This document shows positions 7,684-15,729 of a DNA stretch of 64,000 nucleotides, piece by piece. A model generated the notes under the pieces. That model was not told the origin of the DNA. It worked only from the letters and a program-made list of their open reading frames with translations, and did no database searches. Every line of letters begins with the position of its first letter. Position 1 is the stretch's first letter. The stretch is from an uncultured Clostridia bacterium (GTDB taxonomy: Bacteria > Bacillota > Clostridia > TANB77 > CAG-508), in contig CAKPRG010000003.1 of the NCBI GenBank assembly GCA_934182465.1, forward strand, positions 174,239 to 238,238, in the 5' to 3' direction. The translations under genes were made by a program, and so were the position numbers.

Positions 7684-8643
7684 TTAGTATTTTTCTTCAA
7701 CTCCTGTTGCAATAATTGTAGCAACTATTTTATCTTTTAAATTTTCATCTATTAAAGTTCCAAATATAACATTTGCATTTTCATCTATTACATCTTGAAT
7801 ATCTGAAATAGCAACATTTATATCTGCTAATGGTAGTTCTTCGCTACCTGCTATATTTATAATTACACCTTTTGCTCCATCAATTCTTGTTTCTGAAAGT
7901 GAATTTAATGCAGCTCCTTTTACAGCTTCTACAATAGCACCTTCGCCAGTAGCTTCACACATTCCTAAGTGTGCCATTCCTGTATTTTGCATAACAGCTT
8001 TTACATCATTAAAGTCAACATTTACCAATCCTGTTGAATTAAGTAAATTAGTTATTCCTAAAATACCTTGTTTTAATGTACTATCTGCAACTCTAAAAGC
8101 TTCTATCATTGTACTTTTTTTGTCGATTGTTTTTAATAATTGATCATTTGAAATAACTATTAAAGAATCAACATATTTTTTTATTAATTCTATACCTTTT
8201 TTTGCTTGGTTCATTCTTCTGATACCTTCAAATATAAAAGGTTTTGTTACAATACCTATTGTAAGTATTCCTAAACTTTTAGCAATTTCAGCAACAACTG
8301 GAGCTGCACCTGTACCAGTTCCTCCACCCATTCCAGCAGTAATGAAAAGCATATCTGCACCTTCTAAAGCTCTTCTAATTTCTTCTGCATTTTCTTTGGC
8401 TGCTCTTTCTCCAATTTCTACACTTCCACCTGTGCTTAAACCTCTTGTTGTTTCTTTTCCAATTTGAATTGTTCTATCAGCTTTAGATAATTGAAGCATT
8501 TTGTTTTCTGTATTTATTGCTATAAATTCTACATTTTTTATTTTGTCTTCTACCATTCTGTTTATAGCATTGTTTCCAGCACCACCAACTCCAACAACTT
8601 TTAATCTTATATTTTTTTGTTTAATATCTGAATAATTGTCCAT
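7684..8643 (-). CDS. ftsZ: FtsZ cell-division GTPase, core domain only
   Basis: The 319-residue protein has the FtsZ nucleotide-binding elements GVGGAGNNAINRM, the tubulin signature GMGGGTGTGAAP and the T7 synergy loop NVDFNDVK. It should therefore polymerise with GTP into the division ring. The sequence stops right after the globular domain (VATIIATGVEEKY). The usual disordered linker and the conserved C-terminal peptide that binds FtsA, SepF and other anchors are missing. No continuation is seen in other frames of the 240 bp after the stop, so a simple frameshift is unlikely. It stands alone rather than in a dcw cluster and could be a second FtsZ copy. A TATAAT-type -10 lies near 8707-8712. 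Confidence 0.92.
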   Translation of the reverse strand: MDNYSDIKQKNIRLKVVGVGGAGNNAINRMVEDKIKNVEFIAINTENKMLQLSKADRTIQIGKETTRGLSTGGSVEIGERAAKENAEEIRRALEGADMLFITAGMGGGTGTGAAPVVAEIAKSLGILTIGIVTKPFIFEGIRRMNQAKKGIELIKKYVDSLIVISNDQLLKTIDKKSTMIEAFRVADSTLKQGILGITNLLNSTGLVNVDFNDVKAVMQNTGMAHLGMCEATGEGAIVEAVKGAALNSLSETRIDGAKGVIINIAGSEELPLADINVAISDIQDVIDENANVIFGTLIDENLKDKIVATIIATGVEEKY

Positions 8644-8875
8644 ATTTCAACCTCTTTCATATTCAAATTAAAGTTTTATTTTATTTTTCTCTATTACATA
8701 GTTGGTATTATATCATACTTTTTCCAATAAATCACTATTTTATTACAAAAATATTATTTTTTTGTTACATTTAAGTTACTTGTATTAATATTTTATAATT
8801 AAATTTATATTATGTTATTTATATATAAATTAATAAATACATATTGGCTATCACTTATATTTACTAGCATTTATC

Positions 8876-8904
8876 TTGACTTTTTTTCTTAAAAAATATA
8901 TTAT
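8876..8904 (+). promoter_or_regulatory. Promoter of rqcH
   Basis: TTGACT, 17 bp, TATTAT. It lies in the 321-bp divergent interval between ftsZ and rqcH, which otherwise holds only AT-rich sequence. Confidence 0.65.
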
Positions 8905-8964
8905 ATAGAACAAAATAAGAACTGCAAATAATTTGCATAAATTTTAATAAAAAAGGAGTACGCT

Positions 8965-10653
8965 ATGGCTTTTGATGGAATTGTAACAAAATCAATTATT
9001 TCTGAATTAAACACTATTTTGATTGGTGCTAAAGTAAATAAAGTATTGCAACCGACTAAAACTGAAATAGTTTTAGAACTTTATAATAATGGAAAAAACT
9101 ATTCCTTATTATTATCTTGTGATGCTGAATTTTGTAGAATAGGACTTACAAATCATTCTAAGCCAAATCCTCAAAATGCATTAAATTTTTGCATGCTTCT
9201 TAGAAAATATTTAGTAGGTGGAAAAATTTTAGAAATTTCAAATTATGATTTTGAAAGAACTGTATTAATTAAATTTTCTTGTTATAATGAACTTAATGAT
9301 TTAGTTACTAGAAAATTATTTATAGAAATAATGAGTAGACAAAGCAATATTATTTTAACAAATGAAAATAACATTATAATTGACAGTATAAAACATTTTG
9401 ACACTAATACTAGAGAAATGCTTCCTGCACATGAATACGAATTTGTACCTATCAACAAAAAGAGTTTTCTTTCAATAAAAAATAGTGCAGAATTTATTGA
9501 ATTGATTAATGATGAAAAAGCAAATCTAAGTAAGTCAATTCCTAATTTATTTATTGGATTTAGCAAAACTTTAGTAAAATATTTTCTTCAAAAATTAAAT
9601 ATTGATGATACAAATTATAACAATAATGAATTAGAAAATCTATTTAATGAACTTTCTACTTTAATTAATAATATTGGAACTAAAGAAATTTCTTGTACCC
9701 AATTTGGTAATGACTTCACTTTAGCAAATCGTCCTACAAATGTTGAATTACAAATAAATAATTTCATTGATGAATATTACTTTTCCAAAGAAGTAACTAC
9801 TAATTTTCAATCAGCTAGAAATAATTTACTACATATTGTACTTGCTTCTTTAAAGAAAATAACAAAAAAATTAGAAAATATTAATCAAAAATTAAAAGAA
9901 TGCAATGAAATGGACACATATAAACTTTATGGTGAACTTTTAACAGCTAATTTATACAGAATTAATAGTAATTTTAATTTGGATAAAATTGAACTTGAAA
10001 ATTATTACGATAACAACAAATTAATAACAATACCACTAGATAAAGGTATTTCTGTTCAAAAAAACATTAATAAATTTTTCAAAAAATATAATAAATTAAA
10101 AAATGCTTTAGATATTGTCTCACAGCAAAAAAAAGAAACAGAAAAAGAATTAGATTATATAGAAAGTATTGTATTTTCACTAGAAAATGCTAAAAGTTTA
10201 AAAGATATAAATGAAGTTTATGAAGAAATTTCAGAAAATATAGTTACTAAAAAAGCTATTACTAATAAAAGAAAAACAAAAGCCAAGAAAAATAATAATG
10301 AACATGAACTTACTTCTATTGAATATAATGGATTTACTATTTATATTGGAAAAAACAATATTCAAAATGACTATTTAAGAACTAAAGTTGCTAGTCCAAA
10401 TGATGTATGGTTTCATGCTCAAAAAATACATGGTTCACATATAATCTTAAAAAATCCTCAAAATTTAGACATAGATGAAATTCCTGAAGATGTACTTTTT
10501 AAATGTGCAAAATTAGCTAAAAATAATTGCAAAGCCGAACTTAGTTTAAATGTCCCTATCGATTATTGTTTCGTTAAATTTGTAAAAAAAGCACCTAATG
10601 CTAAACCAGGAATGGTTATATATAGTAATTTTCAAACAATAATTGTAAAATAA
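8965..10653 (+). CDS. rqcH: RqcH (NFACT/FbpA family), ribosome quality-control factor
   Basis: The protein has 562 residues in NFACT order. The NFACT-N domain starts MAFDGIVTKSIISELN and contains FCRIGLTNHSKPNPQNALNF. A helix-hairpin-helix and long coiled coil (residues ~290-430) follow, and then the NFACT-R/DUF814 domain with NDVWFHAQKIHGSH. RqcH binds stalled 50S-peptidyl-tRNA complexes and recruits alanyl-tRNA to add C-terminal Ala tails that target the chain for degradation. Older annotations call it a fibronectin-binding protein. AAAAAGGAGT precedes the ATG. It is a single-gene unit ending in a palindromic terminator shared with ackA. Confidence 0.92.
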   Translation: MAFDGIVTKSIISELNTILIGAKVNKVLQPTKTEIVLELYNNGKNYSLLLSCDAEFCRIGLTNHSKPNPQNALNFCMLLRKYLVGGKILEISNYDFERTVLIKFSCYNELNDLVTRKLFIEIMSRQSNIILTNENNIIIDSIKHFDTNTREMLPAHEYEFVPINKKSFLSIKNSAEFIELINDEKANLSKSIPNLFIGFSKTLVKYFLQKLNIDDTNYNNNELENLFNELSTLINNIGTKEISCTQFGNDFTLANRPTNVELQINNFIDEYYFSKEVTTNFQSARNNLLHIVLASLKKITKKLENINQKLKECNEMDTYKLYGELLTANLYRINSNFNLDKIELENYYDNNKLITIPLDKGISVQKNINKFFKKYNKLKNALDIVSQQKKETEKELDYIESIVFSLENAKSLKDINEVYEEISENIVTKKAITNKRKTKAKKNNNEHELTSIEYNGFTIYIGKNNIQNDYLRTKVASPNDVWFHAQKIHGSHIILKNPQNLDIDEIPEDVLFKCAKLAKNNCKAELSLNVPIDYCFVKFVKKAPNAKPGMVIYSNFQTIIVK

Positions 10654-10681
10654 AAAAATGGATAATATATTATCCATTTTT
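10654..10681. terminator. Bidirectional terminator between rqcH and ackA
   Basis: A perfect palindrome AAAAATGGATAATA / TATTATCCATTTTT directly follows the rqcH stop codon. Its A- and T-runs suit termination of both convergent transcripts. Confidence 0.75.
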
Positions 10682-10705
10682 AAATTAACTTATTAAATTA
10701 CAAGT

Positions 10706-11902
10706 TTATTGATTCATTATTAATTTATGTGTATCTCTTGCAATCATTAATTCTTCATTTGTTGGGATAACAAATACTGGAATTTTTGAATCAGCTGTTG
10801 ATATACATTTTTCTTTTCCCTTCATGTTATTTGCTTCTAGGTCTAAAGTTATACCTAATACTTTTAAATATTCACAAATTCTTTGTCTTGTTTCTAGTCC
10901 ATTTTCTCCAACACCACCTGTAAATACTAAAGCATCAAGTCCACCAAGTGTTATATAATATTGACCAATATATTGAGCAATTTTGTAAGCTTGACTATCT
11001 AAAGCTAACACAGAACGAGGATCTTGCATATTATATCCATCTTCTACATCTCTGTAATCTGATGAAACTCCTGATACTCCCCAAGCTCCTGATTGTTTGT
11101 TTAACATTTCTTCAACATCTTCTGGTTGTAGATTTTCTTTTTTCATTATATATGGAATAATTGCAGGATCTATATCACCACTTCTTGTTGCCATCGGAAT
11201 ACCTGCAAGAGGTGTTAATCCCATTGATGTATCTACTGATTTTCCACCATTTATTGCACAAATTGATGAACCTTGTCCTATGTGGCATGTAATTACTTTT
11301 AAATCTTCTATATTTCTATTTAATAATTCTGCAACTCTATTTGCAACAAATCTATGTGATGTTCCATGGAATCCATATTTTCTAATTTTGTAGCTTGTAT
11401 AGTATCTATATGGAATTTGATATATATAAGCTTTTGCTGGCATTGTTTGATGAAAAGCTGTATCAAATACTGCTACCATTGGTTTGCCTGGCATTGCTTT
11501 TTGTGCAGCTCTAATTCCTGCAAGTCCTGCTGGATTGTGTAATGGTGCTAAATCTATGCATTTTTCTATTTCATGAATTACTTCATCTGTAATAAAAACA
11601 GATTCTCCAAATAATTCTCCACCATGAACAACTCTATGTCCTACTGCTTCAATTTCATCTATACTATTAATTAAATTGTTTTCTGGTTTTTGTAAAACTT
11701 CTAATACAAAACTAATTGCTTCATCATAATCTCTGGCAATTCTAAGTATTTCTGATTTTTCTCCTCTTATATTTAGCTTAAGAGTTGTTTTCATTCCACC
11801 TATTCTTTCAAAATTTCCTTTTACTAGTCTTTCCTCATTCTCCATATCTATTAATTGGAATTTTAAAGATGAACTTCCACAGTTTAAAACTAATATTTTC
11901 AT
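10706..11902 (-). CDS. ackA: Acetate kinase, third copy of the tandem set
   Basis: The 398-residue acetate kinase makes ATP and acetate from acetyl phosphate. Intact motifs are LNCGSSSLK (N-terminus), GHRVVHGG, FDTAFHQTMP, KYGFHGTSHR, GQGSSICAI, ATRSGDIDP and IPTNEELMIARD. Its ATG overlaps the stop codon of the preceding ackA copy (TAATG), so the two are translationally coupled. It is the last gene of the pta-ackA-ackA-ackA unit. Nothing suggests decay. Narrower acyl specificity (for example propionate or butyrate) cannot be excluded. Confidence 0.95.
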   Translation of the reverse strand: MKILVLNCGSSSLKFQLIDMENEERLVKGNFERIGGMKTTLKLNIRGEKSEILRIARDYDEAISFVLEVLQKPENNLINSIDEIEAVGHRVVHGGELFGESVFITDEVIHEIEKCIDLAPLHNPAGLAGIRAAQKAMPGKPMVAVFDTAFHQTMPAKAYIYQIPYRYYTSYKIRKYGFHGTSHRFVANRVAELLNRNIEDLKVITCHIGQGSSICAINGGKSVDTSMGLTPLAGIPMATRSGDIDPAIIPYIMKKENLQPEDVEEMLNKQSGAWGVSGVSSDYRDVEDGYNMQDPRSVLALDSQAYKIAQYIGQYYITLGGLDALVFTGGVGENGLETRQRICEYLKVLGITLDLEANNMKGKEKCISTADSKIPVFVIPTNEELMIARDTHKLIMNQ

Positions 11903-13098
11903 TAATTATCTCCTTTTTTCACTAGTGAATAGCAATCTCTTGCTATCATAATTTCTTCATTTGTAGGAATAATATAGATTTTAACTTTTGAATCTTCAGT
12001 AGAGATACATGCCTCTTCTCCTCTGATTTTATTAAGTTCTTTATCTAATTTTATTCCCATAAATTCTAAGTATTTGCATATTCTTTCTCTTTCTTCAAAT
12101 CCATTTTCACCTATACCACCACAAAATGTAATATAATCAACACCTGATAATGTAACCATTAATTTTGCAATATATTGAGCTATTATATATGCTCTGCTGT
12201 CTAATGCAAGTATAGAACGTTCATCACCTTCTGCAGCAGCTTTTTCAATATCTCTAAAGTCTGCAGAAACACCAGATACACCCCAAGCTCCTGATTCTTT
12301 ATTCATAATATAAAGCATATCATCTGGTTTTATATCATAAAACTTCATAACTAATGGAATTATAGATGGATCTACATCTCCACATCTTGTTCCCATTGGA
12401 AGACCTGCAAGTGGTGTTAATCCCATTGTTGTATCTACTGATTTTCCATTTTCTATGGCACAAAGTGAAGCTCCTTGTCCTAAATGACAATTTATTACTT
12501 TGATTTTATCTGTACCTGCAATTTCTGCTATTCTACCTGCAACATACCTATGTGATATTCCATGAAATCCATATTTTCTGATTTTATAATCTTCATAATA
12601 TTTATATGGTAATTGATAGATATACATTTTTTCTTCCATTGTTTGATGGAAAGAAGTATCAAATACGGCAACCATCGGTGTTTGTGGTAAAAGTTTTTTA
12701 CAAGCATTTATTCCAGCTAATCCTGCTGGATTATGCAATGGTGCTAATGTAACTTGTTTTTCAATTTCTTCAATTACATCATCTGTAATTATAACTGAAT
12801 TTTTAAACTTTTCTCCACCATGTACAATTCTATGTCCTATTGCACTAATTTCGCTATAATCTGAAATTACATTATACTCTTCGCTTATTAATAGACTTAA
12901 TATATTAGATATTGCTTCTTCAAAATTTCTAGCTGGATGTTCTATAACTGTTTTGTTACCACGAACATTAAATCTTAAAGATGAATTTTTACCACCAATC
13001 CTATCATAGTGGCCTTTCATTATTCTTTCTTCTTTTTCCATATCTATTAATTGACATTTTAAAGATGAACTTCCACAATTTAATACAAATACTTTCAT
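11902..13098 (-). CDS. ackA: Acetate kinase, second copy of the tandem set
   Basis: This 398-residue acetate kinase carries all family motifs: LNCGSSSLK, GHRIVHGG, FDTSFHQTME, KYGFHGISHR, LGQGASLCAI, GTRCGDVDPS and IPTNEEIMIARD. It differs from its neighbours at several usually conserved sites, for example Cys in GTRCGD and Ile in HGISH. It follows the first copy by about 150 bp, an interval that holds a 15-bp-stem palindrome (13183-13224), and is coupled to the third copy by a TAATG overlap. Confidence 0.95.
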   Translation of the reverse strand: MKVFVLNCGSSSLKCQLIDMEKEERIMKGHYDRIGGKNSSLRFNVRGNKTVIEHPARNFEEAISNILSLLISEEYNVISDYSEISAIGHRIVHGGEKFKNSVIITDDVIEEIEKQVTLAPLHNPAGLAGINACKKLLPQTPMVAVFDTSFHQTMEEKMYIYQLPYKYYEDYKIRKYGFHGISHRYVAGRIAEIAGTDKIKVINCHLGQGASLCAIENGKSVDTTMGLTPLAGLPMGTRCGDVDPSIIPLVMKFYDIKPDDMLYIMNKESGAWGVSGVSADFRDIEKAAAEGDERSILALDSRAYIIAQYIAKLMVTLSGVDYITFCGGIGENGFEERERICKYLEFMGIKLDKELNKIRGEEACISTEDSKVKIYIIPTNEEIMIARDCYSLVKKGDN

Positions 13099-13182
13099 AT
13101 AAACCTCCTATTCAAGAGCTCCTAACTCTTGCATTATATTATTTAATATTTTGATTTCCTTCTTAAATAATCTTTGGTTATT

Positions 13183-13224
13183 TTTATATAATAGGAAAGC
13201 ACTCAGTACTTCCTATTATATAAA
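13183..13224. repeat. Palindromic hairpin related to family A, inside the pta-ackA unit
   Basis: A perfect 15-bp stem TTTATATAATAGGAA / TTCCTATTATATAAA encloses a 12-nt loop. The outer arm matches the family A hairpins at 3123 and 7454, but the inner part differs. There is no U-run, so it is not a standard terminator. It could stabilise or process the mRNA between ackA copies. Confidence 0.7.
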
Positions 13225-13250
13225 TTTTGCACACAATTTCTTATTCAATT

Positions 13251-14453
13251 TTATTTTCCTTCTACTAAAGCTTTTGTATCTCTAGCAATAACCATTTCTT
13301 CATCTGTTGGTATAATATATGCTAAAATTTTAGAATCGTCAGTAGATATTTTTGTTTCTACACTTCTTACATTATTTTTTTCTAAGTCTATTTTTAATCC
13401 CATCCACTCTAAATCTTCGCATATTTTCTTTCTAATATTTATTTGATTTTCTCCTATACCACCTGTAAATATAACTGCATCAATTCCTTTTAAAGAAACT
13501 GCATATTTAGCTACAAATTGAGCTATTGTTTGTGTAAATAATTCTATTGCAACTTGAGCTTTAGGTTGATCTGGTTCATAAGATGCTGTTTCAATTTCTC
13601 TAAAATCTGGATTTAATCCTGTTATACCATATAAACCTGATTTTTTATTTAATAAAGAATTTACTTCTTTAGCTGTTAAATTTTCTCTTTCCATTATTTC
13701 TGTAACTACTGATGGATCTAAATCTCCTGAACGAGTTACCATAGCAATTCCACCTAAAGGAGATAATCCCATTGATGTATCTATTGATTTTCCACCGTCT
13801 ATAGCACAAATTGAAGCACCTTGTCCTAAATGACATGTAACTATTTTTAAATCTTCGATTGGTTTTCCAATTATTTCAGCAGCTCTTTTTGAAACATATT
13901 GATGTGATGTTCCATGGAATCCATATTTTCTAATTCCATATTTTTCATAAAATTCATAAGGAATTGGATATAAATAATTTTGTTTTGGCATTGTTTGATG
14001 GAAAGCTGTATCAAATACACCTACCATTGGAATTCCTGGCATTGCTTCTTGGCATGCTCTAATTCCTAAAATAGTAGCTGGATTATGTAATGGTGCTAAA
14101 CTTGAGCATGCTGCATAATCTTCTATTACTTTTTCATCTATAACTACTGAATGGCTGAATTTTTCTCCACCATGCACTAATCTATGTCCTACAGCTGAAA
14201 TTTCAGATAAATCTTTAATAACTCCATATTCTGGATGAACTAATTGCTCTAATACTACTTTAATTGCATCTGTATGATCTTTTGCAGGAGATTTTACTAC
14301 ATATTTTTCTCCATTTACTTTATGAGTAATAGATGATTCTTCTAATTCTCCTATTCTTTCAAAAATACCTTTTGCTAAAAGCTTTTCTCCATTCATATCG
14401 ATTAATTGATATTTTAAAGATGAGCTTCCACAGTTAACTACTAAAATTTTCAT
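13251..14453 (-). CDS. ackA: Acetate kinase, first copy (next to pta)
   Basis: This 400-residue acetate kinase has VNCGSSSLK, GHRLVHGG, FDTAFHQTMP, KYGFHGTSHQ, LGQGASICAI, VTRSGDLDPS and IPTDEEMVIARD. It lies 30 bp after pta, the classical pta-ackA pair, so it is the most likely main acetate-forming enzyme. It starts directly after an AAGGATTTTTAAA-type ribosome binding region. Confidence 0.95.
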   Translation of the reverse strand: MKILVVNCGSSSLKYQLIDMNGEKLLAKGIFERIGELEESSITHKVNGEKYVVKSPAKDHTDAIKVVLEQLVHPEYGVIKDLSEISAVGHRLVHGGEKFSHSVVIDEKVIEDYAACSSLAPLHNPATILGIRACQEAMPGIPMVGVFDTAFHQTMPKQNYLYPIPYEFYEKYGIRKYGFHGTSHQYVSKRAAEIIGKPIEDLKIVTCHLGQGASICAIDGGKSIDTSMGLSPLGGIAMVTRSGDLDPSVVTEIMERENLTAKEVNSLLNKKSGLYGITGLNPDFREIETASYEPDQPKAQVAIELFTQTIAQFVAKYAVSLKGIDAVIFTGGIGENQINIRKKICEDLEWMGLKIDLEKNNVRSVETKISTDDSKILAYIIPTDEEMVIARDTKALVEGK

Positions 14454-14483
14454 TTTAAAAATCCTTTCTTATATATAAATTTA

Positions 14484-15479
14484 TTACATTTGAGCTTGTA
14501 CGGCTGTAATAGCAATAACTCCTGCTATGTCTTCGCTACTGCAACCTCTTGATAAATCGTTTACAGGTTTAGCAATTCCTTGACATAAAGGACCATATGC
14601 TTCTGCATTTCCAAGTCTTTGAACTAATTTGTATCCTATATTTCCAGCATCTAAGTCTGGGAATATTAAAGTATTGGCACTTCCAGCAACCTCGCTATTT
14701 GGAGCTTTACTTTTTGCAACTGTTGGTACAATTGCTGCATCTAATTGTAATTCTCCATCAGCTTCTAATTCTGGATATCTTTCATTTACAATTTTTGTAG
14801 CTTCTACAACTTTGTCTACTAATTCAGATTTTGCACTACCTTTTGTAGAATATGAAAGCATTGCTACTTTTGATTTTTTGCCTGTTAATTTTTCATAGCT
14901 TTCACTTGATGACTTAGCTATTTCTGCTAATTCTTCTGAATTTGGATTTTGATTTAATCCACAATCACCAAATACAAATACTCCATCATCTGAATATTTA
15001 CAATGTGGAACTACCATTACAAAAAATGCTGAAACTAATTTTGTTCCTGGTGCAGTTTTTAAAATTTGAAGTGCTGGTCTTAATGTATCTGATGTTGAAT
15101 GTATCGCACCTGAAACTAAACCATCTGCTTCTCCTAGTTTAACCATCATCATTCCAAAATAAACTTCATCTAAGACTGTTTCTTTTGCTTTTTCTTCTGT
15201 CATTCCTTTTGCTTTTCTAAGCTCATATAAAGCTTTAGCATATTCTTCTGTCTTTTCTGATTTTTTTGGATCTATAATTTTAGCTTTGCTTAAATCTAAT
15301 CCATTGTCTTTTGCCATATTTAATATATTTTTTTCATTTCCTAAAAGAATTATATTTGCATAATCTTCTTTTAAAACTGTTCTAGCTGCTTCTAAAGTTC
15401 TTATATCTGATGCTTCTGGCAATACTATTGTTTTTTTATCTTTTTTAGCTCTTTGCTTTATTTCTTCTATAAAGTCCAT
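14484..15479 (-). CDS. pta: Phosphate acetyltransferase
   Basis: The 331-residue short-form Pta converts acetyl-CoA plus phosphate to acetyl phosphate and CoA, feeding the three acetate kinases downstream. Typical segments are VLPEASDIRTLEAA, GAIHSTSDTLRPALQI, FVFGDCGLNQNP, SYSTKGSA, GELQLDAAIVP and the C-terminal NDLSRGCS. The chosen ATG (MDFIEEIKQRAK) has AAGGAGG five bases upstream. An in-frame start 48 bases earlier would read through that site. It is the first gene of the operon, with a strong promoter at 15526-15554. Confidence 0.95.
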   Translation of the reverse strand: MDFIEEIKQRAKKDKKTIVLPEASDIRTLEAARTVLKEDYANIILLGNEKNILNMAKDNGLDLSKAKIIDPKKSEKTEEYAKALYELRKAKGMTEEKAKETVLDEVYFGMMMVKLGEADGLVSGAIHSTSDTLRPALQILKTAPGTKLVSAFFVMVVPHCKYSDDGVFVFGDCGLNQNPNSEELAEIAKSSSESYEKLTGKKSKVAMLSYSTKGSAKSELVDKVVEATKIVNERYPELEADGELQLDAAIVPTVAKSKAPNSEVAGSANTLIFPDLDAGNIGYKLVQRLGNAEAYGPLCQGIAKPVNDLSRGCSSEDIAGVIAITAVQAQM

Positions 15480-15525
15480 TATTTCCTCCTTGAAATACTT
15501 ATATCTTAAATTTTTAGCTAGAAAC

Positions 15526-15554
15526 ATTATATAAAAATGTTAGCTTAAAGTCAA
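15526..15554 (-). promoter_or_regulatory. Promoter of the pta-ackA3 operon
   Basis: TTGACT, 17 bp, TATAAT on the minus strand, about 47 bp upstream of the pta ATG. Confidence 0.7.
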
Positions 15555-15666
15555 TCAAAAGCATAAGTATTTCATCTAATCTTCATTTTTTTCTCTTCAA
15601 TTACCTAAATATTAAATTTTTTTGAATTAAAATTCTATAAAGCACACTAAATACAACAACTTGCTC

Positions 15667-15695
15667 TTGAATTTTATGTAAATTTATGATAAAAT
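15667..15695 (+). promoter_or_regulatory. Promoter of the 614-residue unknown gene
   Basis: TTGAAT, 17 bp, TAAAAT, about 35 bp before the TTG start. Confidence 0.6.
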
Positions 15696-15729
15696 AATTA
15701 ATATTATCTTATTTTTAGGAGGATTTATT

